From positions 1 to 62,526 of IMG/VR virus record IMGVR_UViG_3300031972_001459: a DNA stretch of 62,526 nt. One strand, written 5' to 3'. Numbering within the stretch: position 1 is the stretch's first letter; each line of letters starts with the position of its first letter. The position numbers were made by a program, and so were the translations under genes. Positions 48,801 to 57,192 of the stretch are shown here, piece by piece. This DNA is from a virus. The notes beneath the pieces are model-generated. The model was given only the letters and a program-made list of their open reading frames with translations. It was not told the origin of the DNA and made no database searches.

Positions 48801-49433
48801 ATGGCAGAGACCAAATCACTATCACAATTCAAATCTAGATTAGCGGGCGGTGGCGCCCGCCCCAATCTATTTGAAGTTTCAATTCCATCATTCCCATCAG
48901 CAATTTCTGATGCCTGGGGTAGTGGAGACCAGTCTGAGAATGGAACATTTAAGTTCCTTTGTAAGGCTGCAGCCCTTCCAGCTTCAAACACACCTTCATT
49001 CAATGTACCTTTTAGGGGTAGACAATTGAAGGTTGCTGGAGACAGAACGTTCGATCCATGGGAAGTTACAATCATCAATGATGAGGACTTCCAACTTAGA
49101 ACAGCGTTCGAGAGATGGGCAAACACTATCAGTAAGCTCGATGATGCAACTGGTGTTACCAACCCATCATCGTATATGACTGACGCATATGTTCAACAAC
49201 TCGGTAGAGGTGCTGAAAGATTTGCAACCACCAATGAAGGTGGTCAGTCCGCGGTTCTGAGGACGTATAAGTTCTTCGATATTTTCCCAACAAATATCAG
49301 TCAAATCGCACTGTCATACGATAGTGGAGATGCGTTAGAAGAATTTACGGTATCATTCGATGTTCAATATTATACTATCGGCAACTCACTGGAGTCTTCT
49401 GGTAGTAATAATGGTGAAGTTTTGATTGAATGA
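48801..49433 (+). CDS. gp19: Tail tube protein gp19
   Basis: A 210-residue protein of the T4 gp19 family (163 in T4), stacked hexamers of which make the inner tube. Marks are the opening SLSQFKSRLAGGGARPNLFE, CKAAALPASNTPSFNVPFRG with RQLKVAGDRTFDPWEVTIIN, then LRTAFERWANTISKLDDATG and the end YDSGDALEEFTVSFDVQYY. The TCACTATCACAATT-type start is read from a strong AGGAGG site. Confidence 0.96.
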   Translation: MAETKSLSQFKSRLAGGGARPNLFEVSIPSFPSAISDAWGSGDQSENGTFKFLCKAAALPASNTPSFNVPFRGRQLKVAGDRTFDPWEVTIINDEDFQLRTAFERWANTISKLDDATGVTNPSSYMTDAYVQQLGRGAERFATTNEGGQSAVLRTYKFFDIFPTNISQIALSYDSGDALEEFTVSFDVQYYTIGNSLESSGSNNGEVLIE

Positions 49434-49439
49434 TAAATA
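49432..49439 (+). promoter_or_regulatory. Late promoter (GATAAATA) before gene 20
   Basis: A late-box variant overlapping the gene 19 stop, 33 bases before the gene 20 start. Confidence 0.6.
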
Positions 49440-49472
49440 ACTAGGAGATACACTTCTAGTAAATATATTGCA

Positions 49473-51149
49473 ATGGCGAGACTATTTGGTTACTCAATTG
49501 AAGATAGCGAAAAGACACCGCCTAGCGTAGTATCTCCGGTTCCACCCAATAATCAGGATGGATCGGAGAACTATGTTAGTAGCGGTTTTTTTGGTAGCTA
49601 CGTAGATATTGAAGGGGTATATAAAAACGAGACCGATCTCATCAGACGGTATCGTCAGATGGCACTCTATCCAGAATGTGATAGTGCAATCGAAGATATT
49701 GTAAACGAAGCAATTGTTTCAGACACAAATGATACTCCGGTATCAATCGAACTGTCTAATCTAAGTGCAAGTGATAACATCAAGAAAAAGGTAAGAGAAG
49801 AGTTTAGATACATTCTCGAACTTCTTGACTTTGATAAGAAGGCACACGAAATCTTTAGGAATTGGTATATTGACGGAAGACTTTACTACAATAAAGTCAT
49901 TGACCAAAAGAAACCACAAGATGGTATTCAAGAGCTGAGGTATATTGACTCAGCCAAAATGCGTTATGTTCGTAAGTTGAAGAAGAAGGGTCCTGATAGT
50001 GTTCAGACCGCACAAACCGCATTTACGAATAACAATGAAACTGCATACGATTTTCCAGAGATAGAAGAGTTCTTCATCTATACTCCAGATGCTCGTACTG
50101 GTACTGGGTACGGTGGTAATCCACAGAAGGGAGTCAAGATGACTCGTGATTCTGTTACCTATTGTACGTCTGGTCTGGTAGATAGGAACAAAGGACTTAC
50201 ATTGTCCTGGATGCATAAGGCAATCAAACCACTCAATCAGTTGATGATGATTGAGGATAGTTTGGTTATCTACAGACTATCAAGAGCACCAGAACGTAGA
50301 ATCTTCTACATTGACGTTGGCAATCTTCCTAAGCAGAAGGCAGAACAGTATCTGCGTGATGTCATGATGCGTTATAGAAACAAACTTGTATATGATGCAA
50401 ACACTGGTGAACTTCGTGATGATAAGAAGTTCATGTCTATGATGGAAGACTTCTGGTTGCCTAGAAGAGAAGGTGGTCGTGGTACTGAAATTACAACACT
50501 TCCTGGTGGTCAGAACCTTGGTGAAATTACTGACATCAACTACTTTCAGAGAAAACTTTATAGAGCTCTGAATGTTCCTGAAACCAGAATTGAAGGTGAA
50601 GGTTCTGGTATGTCATTGGGTCGTTCTTCTGAAATCTTGAGAGATGAAGTTAAGTTCTCCAAGTTTGTCGGAAGAATGAGAAAGAGATTCTCTGATATGT
50701 TTAACGACATGTTGAGAACTCAACTACTTCTGAAGAATATTGTGACTCCCGAAGATTGGGAGTACATGGCAGACCATATTCAATATGACTTCCTGTATGA
50801 CAATCACTTTGCAGAACTCAAAGATGCAGAGTTGATGACAGAGAGAATCAATCTTGCAACAATGATGGAACCATATATCGGTAAATATTACTCTTCTGAG
50901 TATGTAAGAAGAAATATCTTCCGTCAGACTGATGATGAAATCATTGAACAAGATAAACTGATTGAAAAAGAAATTGAAAATGGTGTAATTCCTGACCCCA
51001 ATGCAATTGCAATGGACCCTGAAATGGGTGGTGCTCCAGGAATGGGTGGTGCAATTCCACCTGATACTGGTGGTGGTGATGCAATTCAATCACCAGAAGT
51101 ACCTAAAGATCCTGCAGGACAAAAGAATCCAGCGGGTGGCATAATCTAA
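49473..51149 (+). CDS. gp20: Portal protein gp20
   Basis: A 558-residue protein of the T4 gp20 family (524 in T4). The portal dodecamer starts head assembly, holds the packaging motor and later the neck. Clear marks are YVDIEGVYKNETDLIRRYRQ, MALYPECDSAIEDIVNEAIV, ELLDFDKKAHEIFRNWYIDG, IYRLSRAPERRIFYIDVGNL, FWLPRREGGRGTEITTLPGG and NLGEITDINYFQRKLYRALN. The C-terminus is Gly/Pro-rich and probably flexible. Gene 20 of this group is the usual marker for marine cyanomyoviruses. Confidence 0.97.
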   Translation: MARLFGYSIEDSEKTPPSVVSPVPPNNQDGSENYVSSGFFGSYVDIEGVYKNETDLIRRYRQMALYPECDSAIEDIVNEAIVSDTNDTPVSIELSNLSASDNIKKKVREEFRYILELLDFDKKAHEIFRNWYIDGRLYYNKVIDQKKPQDGIQELRYIDSAKMRYVRKLKKKGPDSVQTAQTAFTNNNETAYDFPEIEEFFIYTPDARTGTGYGGNPQKGVKMTRDSVTYCTSGLVDRNKGLTLSWMHKAIKPLNQLMMIEDSLVIYRLSRAPERRIFYIDVGNLPKQKAEQYLRDVMMRYRNKLVYDANTGELRDDKKFMSMMEDFWLPRREGGRGTEITTLPGGQNLGEITDINYFQRKLYRALNVPETRIEGEGSGMSLGRSSEILRDEVKFSKFVGRMRKRFSDMFNDMLRTQLLLKNIVTPEDWEYMADHIQYDFLYDNHFAELKDAELMTERINLATMMEPYIGKYYSSEYVRRNIFRQTDDEIIEQDKLIEKEIENGVIPDPNAIAMDPEMGGAPGMGGAIPPDTGGGDAIQSPEVPKDPAGQKNPAGGII

Positions 51150-51152
51150 ATA
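51145..51152 (+). promoter_or_regulatory. Late promoter variant (TCTAAATA)
   Basis: It overlaps the gene 20 stop, 25 bases before the next small gene. Confidence 0.5.
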
Positions 51153-51177
51153 AACTTTAAAGTAATCATTAATCAAC

Positions 51178-51357
51178 ATGGATGACCTTATGGACATGCT
51201 CGTCAAAGATGACGAGTCTGCATCACAAATCAGTGATAAAATCAAAGACATTTTGTTTGCAAAGAGTGCAGAACAGATTGAAACTATCAGACCAAACGTT
51301 GCTGCATCAATTTTTGATGAGCCTGTTTCGGATGAGGAAATTGAATCTGAGGTATAA
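51178..51357 (+). CDS. gp67: Prohead core protein, gp67-like
   Basis: A 59-residue acidic protein: MDDLMDMLVKDDESASQISD, then KIKDILFAKSAEQIETIRPN, VAASIFDE and an acidic tail. It lies between portal and prohead protease genes, exactly where T4 has gene 67, and shares with T4 gp67 the short helical start and acidic end. gp67 is a minor part of the scaffold core and is cut by gp21. The assignment rests mainly on place and general character. Confidence 0.6.
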   Translation: MDDLMDMLVKDDESASQISDKIKDILFAKSAEQIETIRPNVAASIFDEPVSDEEIESEV

Positions 51358-51382
51358 GTAGAACCTTCAGAAGAAGAGTAAT

Positions 51383-51390
51383 ACTAAATA
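51383..51390 (+). promoter_or_regulatory. Late promoter variant (ACTAAATA)
   Basis: Thirty bases before the next gene; the same variant occurs before the endonuclease VII gene at 61949. Confidence 0.5.
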
Positions 51391-51420
51391 CCTTTATAAG
51401 TAACTATTGTAATTAAAATA

Positions 51421-51969
51421 ATGGGAGCGACACGACCAGTAGGAGTCAATACTACTTTTGCAACAAGTACTTCTTCTACTCAAACATCAGCAATTCCGCA
51501 ACAATCTGATACTATTAGAGTTGTAGCAGTGGGTGCAGGGGTTCATATTGCATATGGTAATAACCCAACTGCAACTTCTTCAAATTTCTTTGTAGCTACA
51601 ACGGATACTGCAGAGATTTCACTTGGACCTGTAGCATCTCAAAGAGTTGTTGCATATACTAAAGGAACTACTACGACTCTAGATTTTCCAGAAGGAACTG
51701 GATGTCCTTTTGGTCCAGGAGAAGCCGTATCGTTGACTGTTGATGGTCAAGCAGCATTTGATTTTGAACATCAAAACGTTCTATCAGTTAATAACACATC
51801 TGGTCGTGATGGATTTTTTGGTACACGATGTGTCATTGATTATAATTCTTCCTCTGTTGTAGGAACATTTGATCCAAAATATGCGACATTGAGAAGGTCA
51901 ATTAAGGTTGCCGCAGTTACAGCATCTGGAACTGGCACCGTTCACATCCAACAAGTACAAAGATCCTGA
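51421..51969 (+). CDS. Beta-rich head-region virion protein
   Basis: A 182-residue protein that begins with a Thr/Ser-rich arm (TTFATSTSSTQTSAIPQQSD) and continues with regular strands (RVVAVGAGVHIAYGNNPTAT, ISLGPVASQRVVAYTKGTTT), ending in SIKVAAVTASGTGTVHIQQV. Its place between the 67-like gene and gene 21, and its late promoter, make it a likely head protein, perhaps an outer decoration. I know of no T4 equivalent. It is five bases before gene 21. Confidence 0.65.
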   Translation: MGATRPVGVNTTFATSTSSTQTSAIPQQSDTIRVVAVGAGVHIAYGNNPTATSSNFFVATTDTAEISLGPVASQRVVAYTKGTTTTLDFPEGTGCPFGPGEAVSLTVDGQAAFDFEHQNVLSVNNTSGRDGFFGTRCVIDYNSSSVVGTFDPKYATLRRSIKVAAVTASGTGTVHIQQVQRS

Positions 51970-51974
51970 GAACA

Positions 51975-52625
51975 ATGAGACTTATCAGAGAAGAAATCGA
52001 AACAGTTGATTTTATCGTTGAAGAAAAGAACGGTAAAAAGAGTATGTTCATTGAAGGTATCTTCCTTCAAGGAGACATCTGTAATCGTAATGGAAGAATG
52101 TATCAAATGGAGGGCCTGAGAAAGGAAGTCCAACGATACACAGAAAACCATATTGATTGTGGTAGGGCCCTTGGAGAACTAGGCCACCCAGATGGCCCAA
52201 CAGTAAACTTGGATCGTGTCAGTCACAAAATTGTTTCATTAAGAGAAAGTGGGACAAACTTTATTGGTAAGGCCAAAATTCTTTCAACCCCAATGGGTCA
52301 GATTGCACAATCACTTATTGGTGAAGGTGTCAAATTGGGTGTTTCTTCTAGAGGCATCGGATCACTGACCCAAACTAAAGAAGGTATCAACGTTGTTGGT
52401 TCCGACTTTATGTTGGCAACCGCTGCTGACATTGTAGCAGACCCTTCTGCACCTGATGCTTTCGTTGAAGGTATCATGGAAGGTAAAGAATGGATCTGGG
52501 ATGGTGGCATCCTTAGGGAACAACAAGCCGCCAAAACTTACAAGCATATCAATACACTTGTAACAACTAAGCAACTTGACGAGCAAAAGCTCGACCTTTT
52601 CAACAACTTTTTGAACAATCTTTAA
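51975..52625 (+). CDS. gp21: Prohead core protease gp21
   Basis: A 216-residue serine protease of the T4 gp21 family (212 in T4), which cuts scaffold and capsid proteins during prohead maturation. Visible blocks are MFIEGIFLQGDICNRNGRMY, RALGELGHPDGPTVNLDRVS with the likely catalytic His71, and GVKLGVSSRGIGSL with the likely catalytic Ser124 or Ser125, then DFMLATAADIVADPSAPDAF. It lies between the core protein and scaffold genes. Confidence 0.95.
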   Translation: MRLIREEIETVDFIVEEKNGKKSMFIEGIFLQGDICNRNGRMYQMEGLRKEVQRYTENHIDCGRALGELGHPDGPTVNLDRVSHKIVSLRESGTNFIGKAKILSTPMGQIAQSLIGEGVKLGVSSRGIGSLTQTKEGINVVGSDFMLATAADIVADPSAPDAFVEGIMEGKEWIWDGGILREQQAAKTYKHINTLVTTKQLDEQKLDLFNNFLNNL

Positions 52626-52646
52626 AAGGTATTGAAATAAACAAAT

Positions 52647-52654
52647 TATAAATA
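52647..52654 (+). promoter_or_regulatory. Late promoter TATAAATA before gene 22
   Basis: A perfect late box 38 bases before the scaffold gene. It probably drives the abundant head proteins gp22 and gp23. Confidence 0.8.
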
Positions 52655-52691
52655 AATATAGATTAAAAAAGGTTAATCGGAGTACCCTCAA

Positions 52692-53741
52692 ATGTCTCGT
52701 GGAGATTTACAAGAAATGGAGCAATCTAAAACTGCTGTGAACGCCAACGCTAAATCTGCTGAACCAATGCAGAAGCTATCAAATCCCGGCGAAGGTCTTT
52801 CACCTTCTTACGAGGATTTGGGCGGTCCAACACCAGAAAACTACAAAGTTGACGATGATTCGGCAAAGCTCAAAGAGCCTATGATCAAAACAGTTAACGA
52901 TGTAGTTAATTCAAAAGTCGCCAAGGCTGATGCAATGAAAAAAATGGCTAAGGAAGAAATCGAATCTACTGAAGAAGAAGTTCTTGAAGAAGAAGAGATT
53001 GTTTCTGAAGACGAAGGCATCGACATTGAAGAAGATGTAAACGCACTTCTCGGTGGCGAAGAGCTCTCCGAAGAATTCAAAGAAAAGGCTAAGGTCATCT
53101 TTGAAGCCGCACTAACCTCTAAAATCAAAGAAATCCAGGAAACCCTGGAAGTTCAGTTTGAAGCCAAACTGGACGAAGAAAGAGAAGCCCTTAAGGAATC
53201 TCTTACTGAAAGAGTTGACTCTTATCTTGAGTATGTCTGCGAAGAGTGGATGAAAGAGAATGAGTTGGCAATCGAACATGGTCTCAAGACCGAAATGACA
53301 GAATCCTTCCTCTCTGGAATGAAGGGTCTATTTGAAGAGCATTATGTAACAATCCCTGAAGAGAAATATGATGTTCTTGAGAGCATGGTAGACAAACTTG
53401 ATGATATGGAGACAAAACTCAACGAGCAAATCGATAAGAATATCGGCCTGAACAAGCGTCTTGCCGAGTCAGTTTCTGATAATATTCTTGATAACGTTTC
53501 TGAAGGCCTTGCAGCCACACAGAAAGAGAAGCTCGCTTCACTCGCTGAAAGTATTGAGTTTGAAAGTGAAGAAGAATATCGTGAAAAGCTGGAAACACTG
53601 AAGGAGTCTTACTTCTCCAGAACTCCAACTACAAAATCTGACGCTCCCCAAACCCTTTCCGAGGGTGTGGATAGTACCCCTGCTCCTGTTGCAGGAACCA
53701 TGGATGCATATCTCAGAACACTGGGTGCGTTCAAAAACTGA
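52692..53741 (+). CDS. gp22: Prohead scaffold protein gp22
   Basis: A 349-residue acidic, helical and coiled-coil protein (long Glu-rich run around residues 95-125), in the right place between genes 21 and 23. The N-terminal part, AEPMQKLSNPGEGLSPSYED with LGGPTPENYKVDDDSAKLKE, and the C-terminal GTMDAYLRTLGAFKN are of the type seen in T4-like cyanophage scaffolds. gp22 fills the prohead and is broken down by gp21. T4 gp22 is 269 residues, so this one is larger. Confidence 0.93.
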   Translation: MSRGDLQEMEQSKTAVNANAKSAEPMQKLSNPGEGLSPSYEDLGGPTPENYKVDDDSAKLKEPMIKTVNDVVNSKVAKADAMKKMAKEEIESTEEEVLEEEEIVSEDEGIDIEEDVNALLGGEELSEEFKEKAKVIFEAALTSKIKEIQETLEVQFEAKLDEEREALKESLTERVDSYLEYVCEEWMKENELAIEHGLKTEMTESFLSGMKGLFEEHYVTIPEEKYDVLESMVDKLDDMETKLNEQIDKNIGLNKRLAESVSDNILDNVSEGLAATQKEKLASLAESIEFESEEEYREKLETLKESYFSRTPTTKSDAPQTLSEGVDSTPAPVAGTMDAYLRTLGAFKN

Positions 53742-53784
53742 ATTTAACATTCATTCAAACAAAACAAACTATTAGGTAAAGCAA

Positions 53785-55209
53785 ATGTTTCAATCTGAGC
53801 ATCTGCAGGAAAAGTGGAGTCCACTTCTCGACTATGAAGGCCTTGATCCAATCAAGGATTCACACCGTAGAAGCGTAACCGCAGTCCTGCTCGAGAACCA
53901 AGAAAAATTCCTCCGTGAGGAAGCAGCATTCAGTCAGGGTATCAACCTGATGGAATCCCCCACTAACTCTGCAGGTAGTAACCCTACTGGTTTCTCCGCA
54001 AACGCAACCGCAACAGGACCTGTTGCTGGTTTCGACCCCGTTCTGATCTCCTTGATCAGACGTGCAATGCCTAACCTGGTCGCATATGACCTGGCTGGCG
54101 TTCAGCCAATGAACGGTCCTACTGGACTCATCTTCGCGATGCGTTCACGTTACGAGAATCAGTCTGGTACCGAAGCACTGTTCGACGAGGCAAATACAGC
54201 ATTCGCTGGTCAGGATGACGGCTTCAATCTTGAAGGTGGTTTCTCTGACGGTCCTGTTGGTCTTGGTACTACGGCACAGAATGGTCCTAACCCCGCAGTT
54301 CTGAACCCCGTTGGTACTGCAACCACGAACCCCTCACCATATAACGTTGGTGAAGGAATGCAGACCGGTGATGCTGAGAACCTTGGTTCTGCGGCCGGCG
54401 ATCAGTTCAACCAGATGGCCTTCTCGATCGAGAAAGTCACCGTAACCGCCAAGTCTAGAGCTCTGAAAGCAGAGTACAGCTTGGAACTGGCACAAGACCT
54501 TAAGGCCATCCACGGTCTTAACGCTGAAGCCGAACTGGCTAACATCCTCTCTACTGAAATCCTTGCGGAAATCAACAGAGAAGTCATCCGTACCATCTAC
54601 AAAGTTGCTGAGCAAGGCGCTGTTTCTAACACCGCAACTGCTGGTATCTTCGACCTGGACGTTGACTCTAATGGTCGTTGGTCCGTTGAGAAGTTCAAAG
54701 GTCTTCTGTTCCAAATCGAGAGAGACGCTAACGCGATTGCTCAAAGAACTCGTAGAGGAAAGGGCAACATGGTTCTGTGTTCCGCAGACGTTGCTTCCGC
54801 ACTGACCATGGCTGGTATCCTTGATTACACCCCAGCACTGAATGCAAACCTGAATGTCGATGACACGGGTAACACATTCGCTGGTACGATCAACGGTAAG
54901 TTCCGTGTATACATCGACCCCTATTCTGCTAACCTCACCGCTGCTAACGCTGCTGGTGGTAATCAGTACTACGTCGTTGGTTATAAGGGTTCTTCCCCTT
55001 ATGACGCTGGTTTGTTCTATTGTCCTTATGTGCCGCTCCAGATGGTTCGTGCCGTTGGAGAAAATACATTTCAGCCTAAAATTGGTTTCAAGACGCGCTA
55101 TGGTCTTGTTGCTAATCCATTCGCTGAAGGTACTACTCAAGGTCTTGGCAGACTCCGCATCAACTCCAACCGTTACTACAGACGTGTAGCAGTCAAGAAT
55201 TTGATGTAG
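53785..55209 (+). CDS. gp23: Major capsid protein gp23
   Basis: A 474-residue protein of the T4 gp23 family (521 in T4). The opening SEHLQEKWSPLLDYEGLDPI and DSHRRSVTAVLLENQEKF, and FDPVLISLIRRAMPNLVAYD with LAGVQPMNGPTGLIFAMRSR, are standard. FSIEKVTVTAKSRALKAEYS with LELAQDLKAIHGLNAEAELA, and the C-terminal YVPLQMVRAVGENTFQPKIG and GFKTRYGLVANPF complete it. The N-terminal about 60 residues are probably removed by gp21. Codon use is visibly richer in G and C than in neighbouring genes, which fits very high expression. A terminator follows. Confidence 0.98.
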   Translation: MFQSEHLQEKWSPLLDYEGLDPIKDSHRRSVTAVLLENQEKFLREEAAFSQGINLMESPTNSAGSNPTGFSANATATGPVAGFDPVLISLIRRAMPNLVAYDLAGVQPMNGPTGLIFAMRSRYENQSGTEALFDEANTAFAGQDDGFNLEGGFSDGPVGLGTTAQNGPNPAVLNPVGTATTNPSPYNVGEGMQTGDAENLGSAAGDQFNQMAFSIEKVTVTAKSRALKAEYSLELAQDLKAIHGLNAEAELANILSTEILAEINREVIRTIYKVAEQGAVSNTATAGIFDLDVDSNGRWSVEKFKGLLFQIERDANAIAQRTRRGKGNMVLCSADVASALTMAGILDYTPALNANLNVDDTGNTFAGTINGKFRVYIDPYSANLTAANAAGGNQYYVVGYKGSSPYDAGLFYCPYVPLQMVRAVGENTFQPKIGFKTRYGLVANPFAEGTTQGLGRLRINSNRYYRRVAVKNLM

Positions 55210-55232
55210 GCTCTAGCCTCATTGATTATCTG

Positions 55233-55256
55233 GAGACCCGAAAGGGTCTCTTTTTT
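55233..55256 (+). terminator. Intrinsic terminator after gene 23
   Basis: GAGACCC (55233-55239), GAAA loop, GGGTCTC (55244-55250), then six T. A perfect 7-bp stem with a stable tetraloop. It closes the capsid transcript and separates it from the GIY-YIG gene. Confidence 0.92.
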
Positions 55257-55267
55257 ATGCATACTCT

Positions 55268-55275
55268 TATAAATA
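55268..55275 (+). promoter_or_regulatory. Late promoter TATAAATA of the GIY-YIG gene
   Basis: A perfect late box 12 bases after the terminator. Expected start near 55281 gives a 17-base leader. No strong hairpin surrounds this box, in contrast with three other endonuclease genes; the terminator may do the job of blocking read-through. Confidence 0.75.
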
Positions 55276-55297
55276 AGTTAAGAAGCTAAAAATAATC

Positions 55298-55789
55298 ATG
55301 GCATATATTTACCAGGCCGTTAATAAAAAGAATGGTAAATCCTATATTGGTCGCACCACTTATAAACGTTTGAGGCAGAGAGAAAGCACACACTGGTGGT
55401 ATGCAAATAATAAAGGATATAACCACCCTTTCCCTAATGCACTTATCAAGTATGGTAGAGATATGTTTGAGTGGAGTATATTAGAGGAGTGTAGTAAAGA
55501 AGACCAGGGTACTAGGGAGGTATATTGGATTGATAAAATTAAACCAGAGTATAACGCAACCCTTGGTGGAGACGGTGGTAGTTATGGTATCCCCTGTTCG
55601 GAAGAGAAGAAAAAAATCCTATCAAAAGCTGTGGCCAAATCAGTAATAAACCTTGATACCGAAGAAGTATTTGATAGTTTGCAGGATGCCGCAAATTTTG
55701 CGGGTGTGTCTGTCAGTATGATAAGTATGGCATGTAGTGGTAAAAGGAAGACAGCTGGTAGTTATAGATGGAAACTGATTGATAAATAG
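55298..55789 (+). CDS. GIY-YIG homing endonuclease
   Basis: A 163-residue protein. The nuclease part has AYIYQAVNKKNGKSYIG (2-18, the GIY and YIG halves), a conserved Arg/His stretch (RQRESTHWW), KYGRDMFEWSILEE and GTREVYWIDKIKPEYNATLG with the catalytic Glu near residue 74. A C-terminal NUMOD1-like helix-turn-helix follows (SLQDAANFAGVSVSMISMAC) and SYRWKLID. It is a free-standing homing endonuclease between gene 23 and the following small gene, with its own late promoter. Confidence 0.88.
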   Translation: MAYIYQAVNKKNGKSYIGRTTYKRLRQRESTHWWYANNKGYNHPFPNALIKYGRDMFEWSILEECSKEDQGTREVYWIDKIKPEYNATLGGDGGSYGIPCSEEKKKILSKAVAKSVINLDTEEVFDSLQDAANFAGVSVSMISMACSGKRKTAGSYRWKLIDK

Positions 55790-55811
55790 TAAAAAGTATC
55801 TTTGATTGACT

Positions 55812-55819
55812 AATAAATA
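55812..55819 (+). promoter_or_regulatory. Late promoter (AATAAATA)
   Basis: A late-box variant 21 bases before the small gene at 55841, after the end of the GIY-YIG gene. Confidence 0.6.
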
Positions 55820-55840
55820 ATACATCACTGCCTTAAAGTA

Positions 55841-55999
55841 ATGGCATCTTATATTAAAAAAATCGTTTGTAACAAAGAAGTTTATTATAAAGGTAACGAT
55901 CAGTGGACAGAAACGTTTGTTGAAAGAAAACGATTCAATAATGAAGGAGATGCCAATGAGGAACATCACAGATATTCTGGAGTTGTAATTAACGAATAA
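55841..55999 (+). CDS. 52-residue protein between genes 23 and 3
   Basis: A short protein, MASYIKKIVCNKEVYYKGND followed by QWTETFVERKRFNNEG and a polar end with GVVINE. Its strand-turn-strand look suggests a small beta fold. The stop overlaps the gene 3 start by one base (TAATG). Its conserved-type context (late promoter, between 23 and 3) suggests a virion or assembly factor; function unknown. Confidence 0.55.
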   Translation: MASYIKKIVCNKEVYYKGNDQWTETFVERKRFNNEGDANEEHHRYSGVVINE

Positions 56000-56547
56000 T
56001 GACAAACTCATTCGCAGGACAAGTTACCGATAGAAACTTCTTACAGGCAACTGGATTTAGATTTTCGGTAGCAAAAGCTGATAAGGTTGGTTTTTTCGGT
56101 AACGCAATTAACGTTCCTGGATTTACACTCGGTTCTCCAGACCAACCTAGTTATCTCAAGATGATACCTAGAGTTGGTGATATCTTAGATTATAATGATT
56201 TAAGAATAAGATTTTTGATTGATCAAAATCTTGAAAACTATATGCAAATCCAAAACTGGATGAGGGGTATTGGATTTCCAGATAGTCTAGATGAGATTTA
56301 TAAATTTCAAAACTCTTGGGATGTACCTAAAGAAGAACGAAGTGAGATTAACTTAACTTCTGATGGAACTCTGACAATACTTAGTTCAATAAATACCCCA
56401 TTGTTTGCAGTCAAATTCTTAGACATGTTTCCTACGAGTCTTTCTGACATTAACTTTGACTCAACATTAACCGATGTGGAATACTTGACAGCTGAGGTTA
56501 GTTTCAAGTATCTTAACTATACGATAGAACCATTTGATTGTTGTTAA
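55999..56547 (+). CDS. gp3: Tail completion / proximal sheath stabiliser, gp3-like
   Basis: A 182-residue protein (T4 gp3 is 176). It resembles a tail tube protein in plan: RNFLQATGFRFSVAKADKVG, NAINVPGFTLGSPDQPSYLK, DYNDLRIRFLIDQNLENYMQ, IQNWMRGIGFPDSLDE and the end DVEYLTAEVSFKYLNYTIEP. Proteins of this type after gene 23 in cyanophages are called the T4-like proximal tail sheath stabiliser (gp3). The relation to gp19-like and gp54-like proteins cannot be excluded. It is directly followed by uvsY. Confidence 0.8.
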   Translation: MTNSFAGQVTDRNFLQATGFRFSVAKADKVGFFGNAINVPGFTLGSPDQPSYLKMIPRVGDILDYNDLRIRFLIDQNLENYMQIQNWMRGIGFPDSLDEIYKFQNSWDVPKEERSEINLTSDGTLTILSSINTPLFAVKFLDMFPTSLSDINFDSTLTDVEYLTAEVSFKYLNYTIEPFDCC

Positions 56548-56982
56548 ATGATTGACTTGACCGGAATCCAAGAGATGTGGGAAAAGGATTCTAAAATTGA
56601 TATTGATAACTTACATACAGAATCTATAAACATTCCCGTTCTACATGCAAAATATTATGACATTTATAATAACCTTATGTTGTTGAGGAAGAAAGCAGAA
56701 CAACAAAAGAAAAACATTCGTCACGAAAGATATGAGTTTTATTCAGGTAAAGCAGATCCCGATGTTTATATCGAAACTCCGTTTCCCAAAAAGATCCGAG
56801 ATAAAGACACTCTTCAAAAATATCTTGACGCAGATGAGAAACTCTCAGGAGTTTCGTTAAAAATAGACTACTACGAAGTGATGCTCAAATACATTGAAGA
56901 GATTTTAAAACAGATAACACAAAGAAATTACCAAATTAAAAACACCATAGATTTTATGAGGTTTACATCTGGAGCAGGTTAA
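56548..56982 (+). CDS. uvsY: Recombination mediator UvsY
   Basis: A 144-residue helical protein of the T4 UvsY family (137 in T4), which loads the UvsX recombinase onto single-stranded DNA covered by gp32. Matching blocks are IQEMWEKDSKIDIDNLHTES, the ERYEFYSGKADPDVY block (YYSGRGD in T4), and the end RNYQIKNTIDFMRFTSGAG. The ATG directly follows the gene 3 stop. Confidence 0.92.
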   Translation: MIDLTGIQEMWEKDSKIDIDNLHTESINIPVLHAKYYDIYNNLMLLRKKAEQQKKNIRHERYEFYSGKADPDVYIETPFPKKIRDKDTLQKYLDADEKLSGVSLKIDYYEVMLKYIEEILKQITQRNYQIKNTIDFMRFTSGAG

Positions 56983-57164
56983 TGGATGAAGAGGGTTATT
57001 ACCATATAGAATTACCCATTGAAGGTATTCGTCTTATTCATACAGGTCTATCTCAGGCAGTACAGAGATGGCCTGGAGGAGATGCTGAAGAACAGGAAAG
57101 TCTTATTATGATGAGAGATAATTTTTATAGAATTATATTAGAACATCAGTTTGACAGTATGTAA
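56982..57164 (+). CDS. Small protein between uvsY and uvsW
   Basis: A 60-residue protein, YYHIELPIEGIRLIHTGLSQ with AVQRWPGGDAEEQESLIMMR and a helix ending in QFDSM. Its start overlaps the uvsY stop by one base (TTAATGG). This short protein is typical of the place between uvsY and uvsW in T4-like cyanophages, but its function is unknown. Confidence 0.65.
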   Translation: MDEEGYYHIELPIEGIRLIHTGLSQAVQRWPGGDAEEQESLIMMRDNFYRIILEHQFDSM

Positions 57165-57170
57165 TAAATA
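57163..57170 (+). promoter_or_regulatory. Late promoter (AATAAATA) before uvsW
   Basis: A late-box variant 22 bases before the uvsW start. T4 uvsW is also transcribed late. Confidence 0.65.
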
Positions 57171-57192
57171 ATAGTAACTAAAAAGTTACATT

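Noticed and set aside
54334-55140. 268-codon frame on the minus strand of gene 23
   Set aside because: It is the shadow of the highly biased codon use of the capsid gene, with no start signal or family-like blocks.
55256-55306. Start-masking hairpin at the GIY-YIG gene after gene 23
   Set aside because: Only a 5-bp TATGC/GCATA pair exists and it encloses the start codon rather than covering it; too weak to count with the three clear cases.
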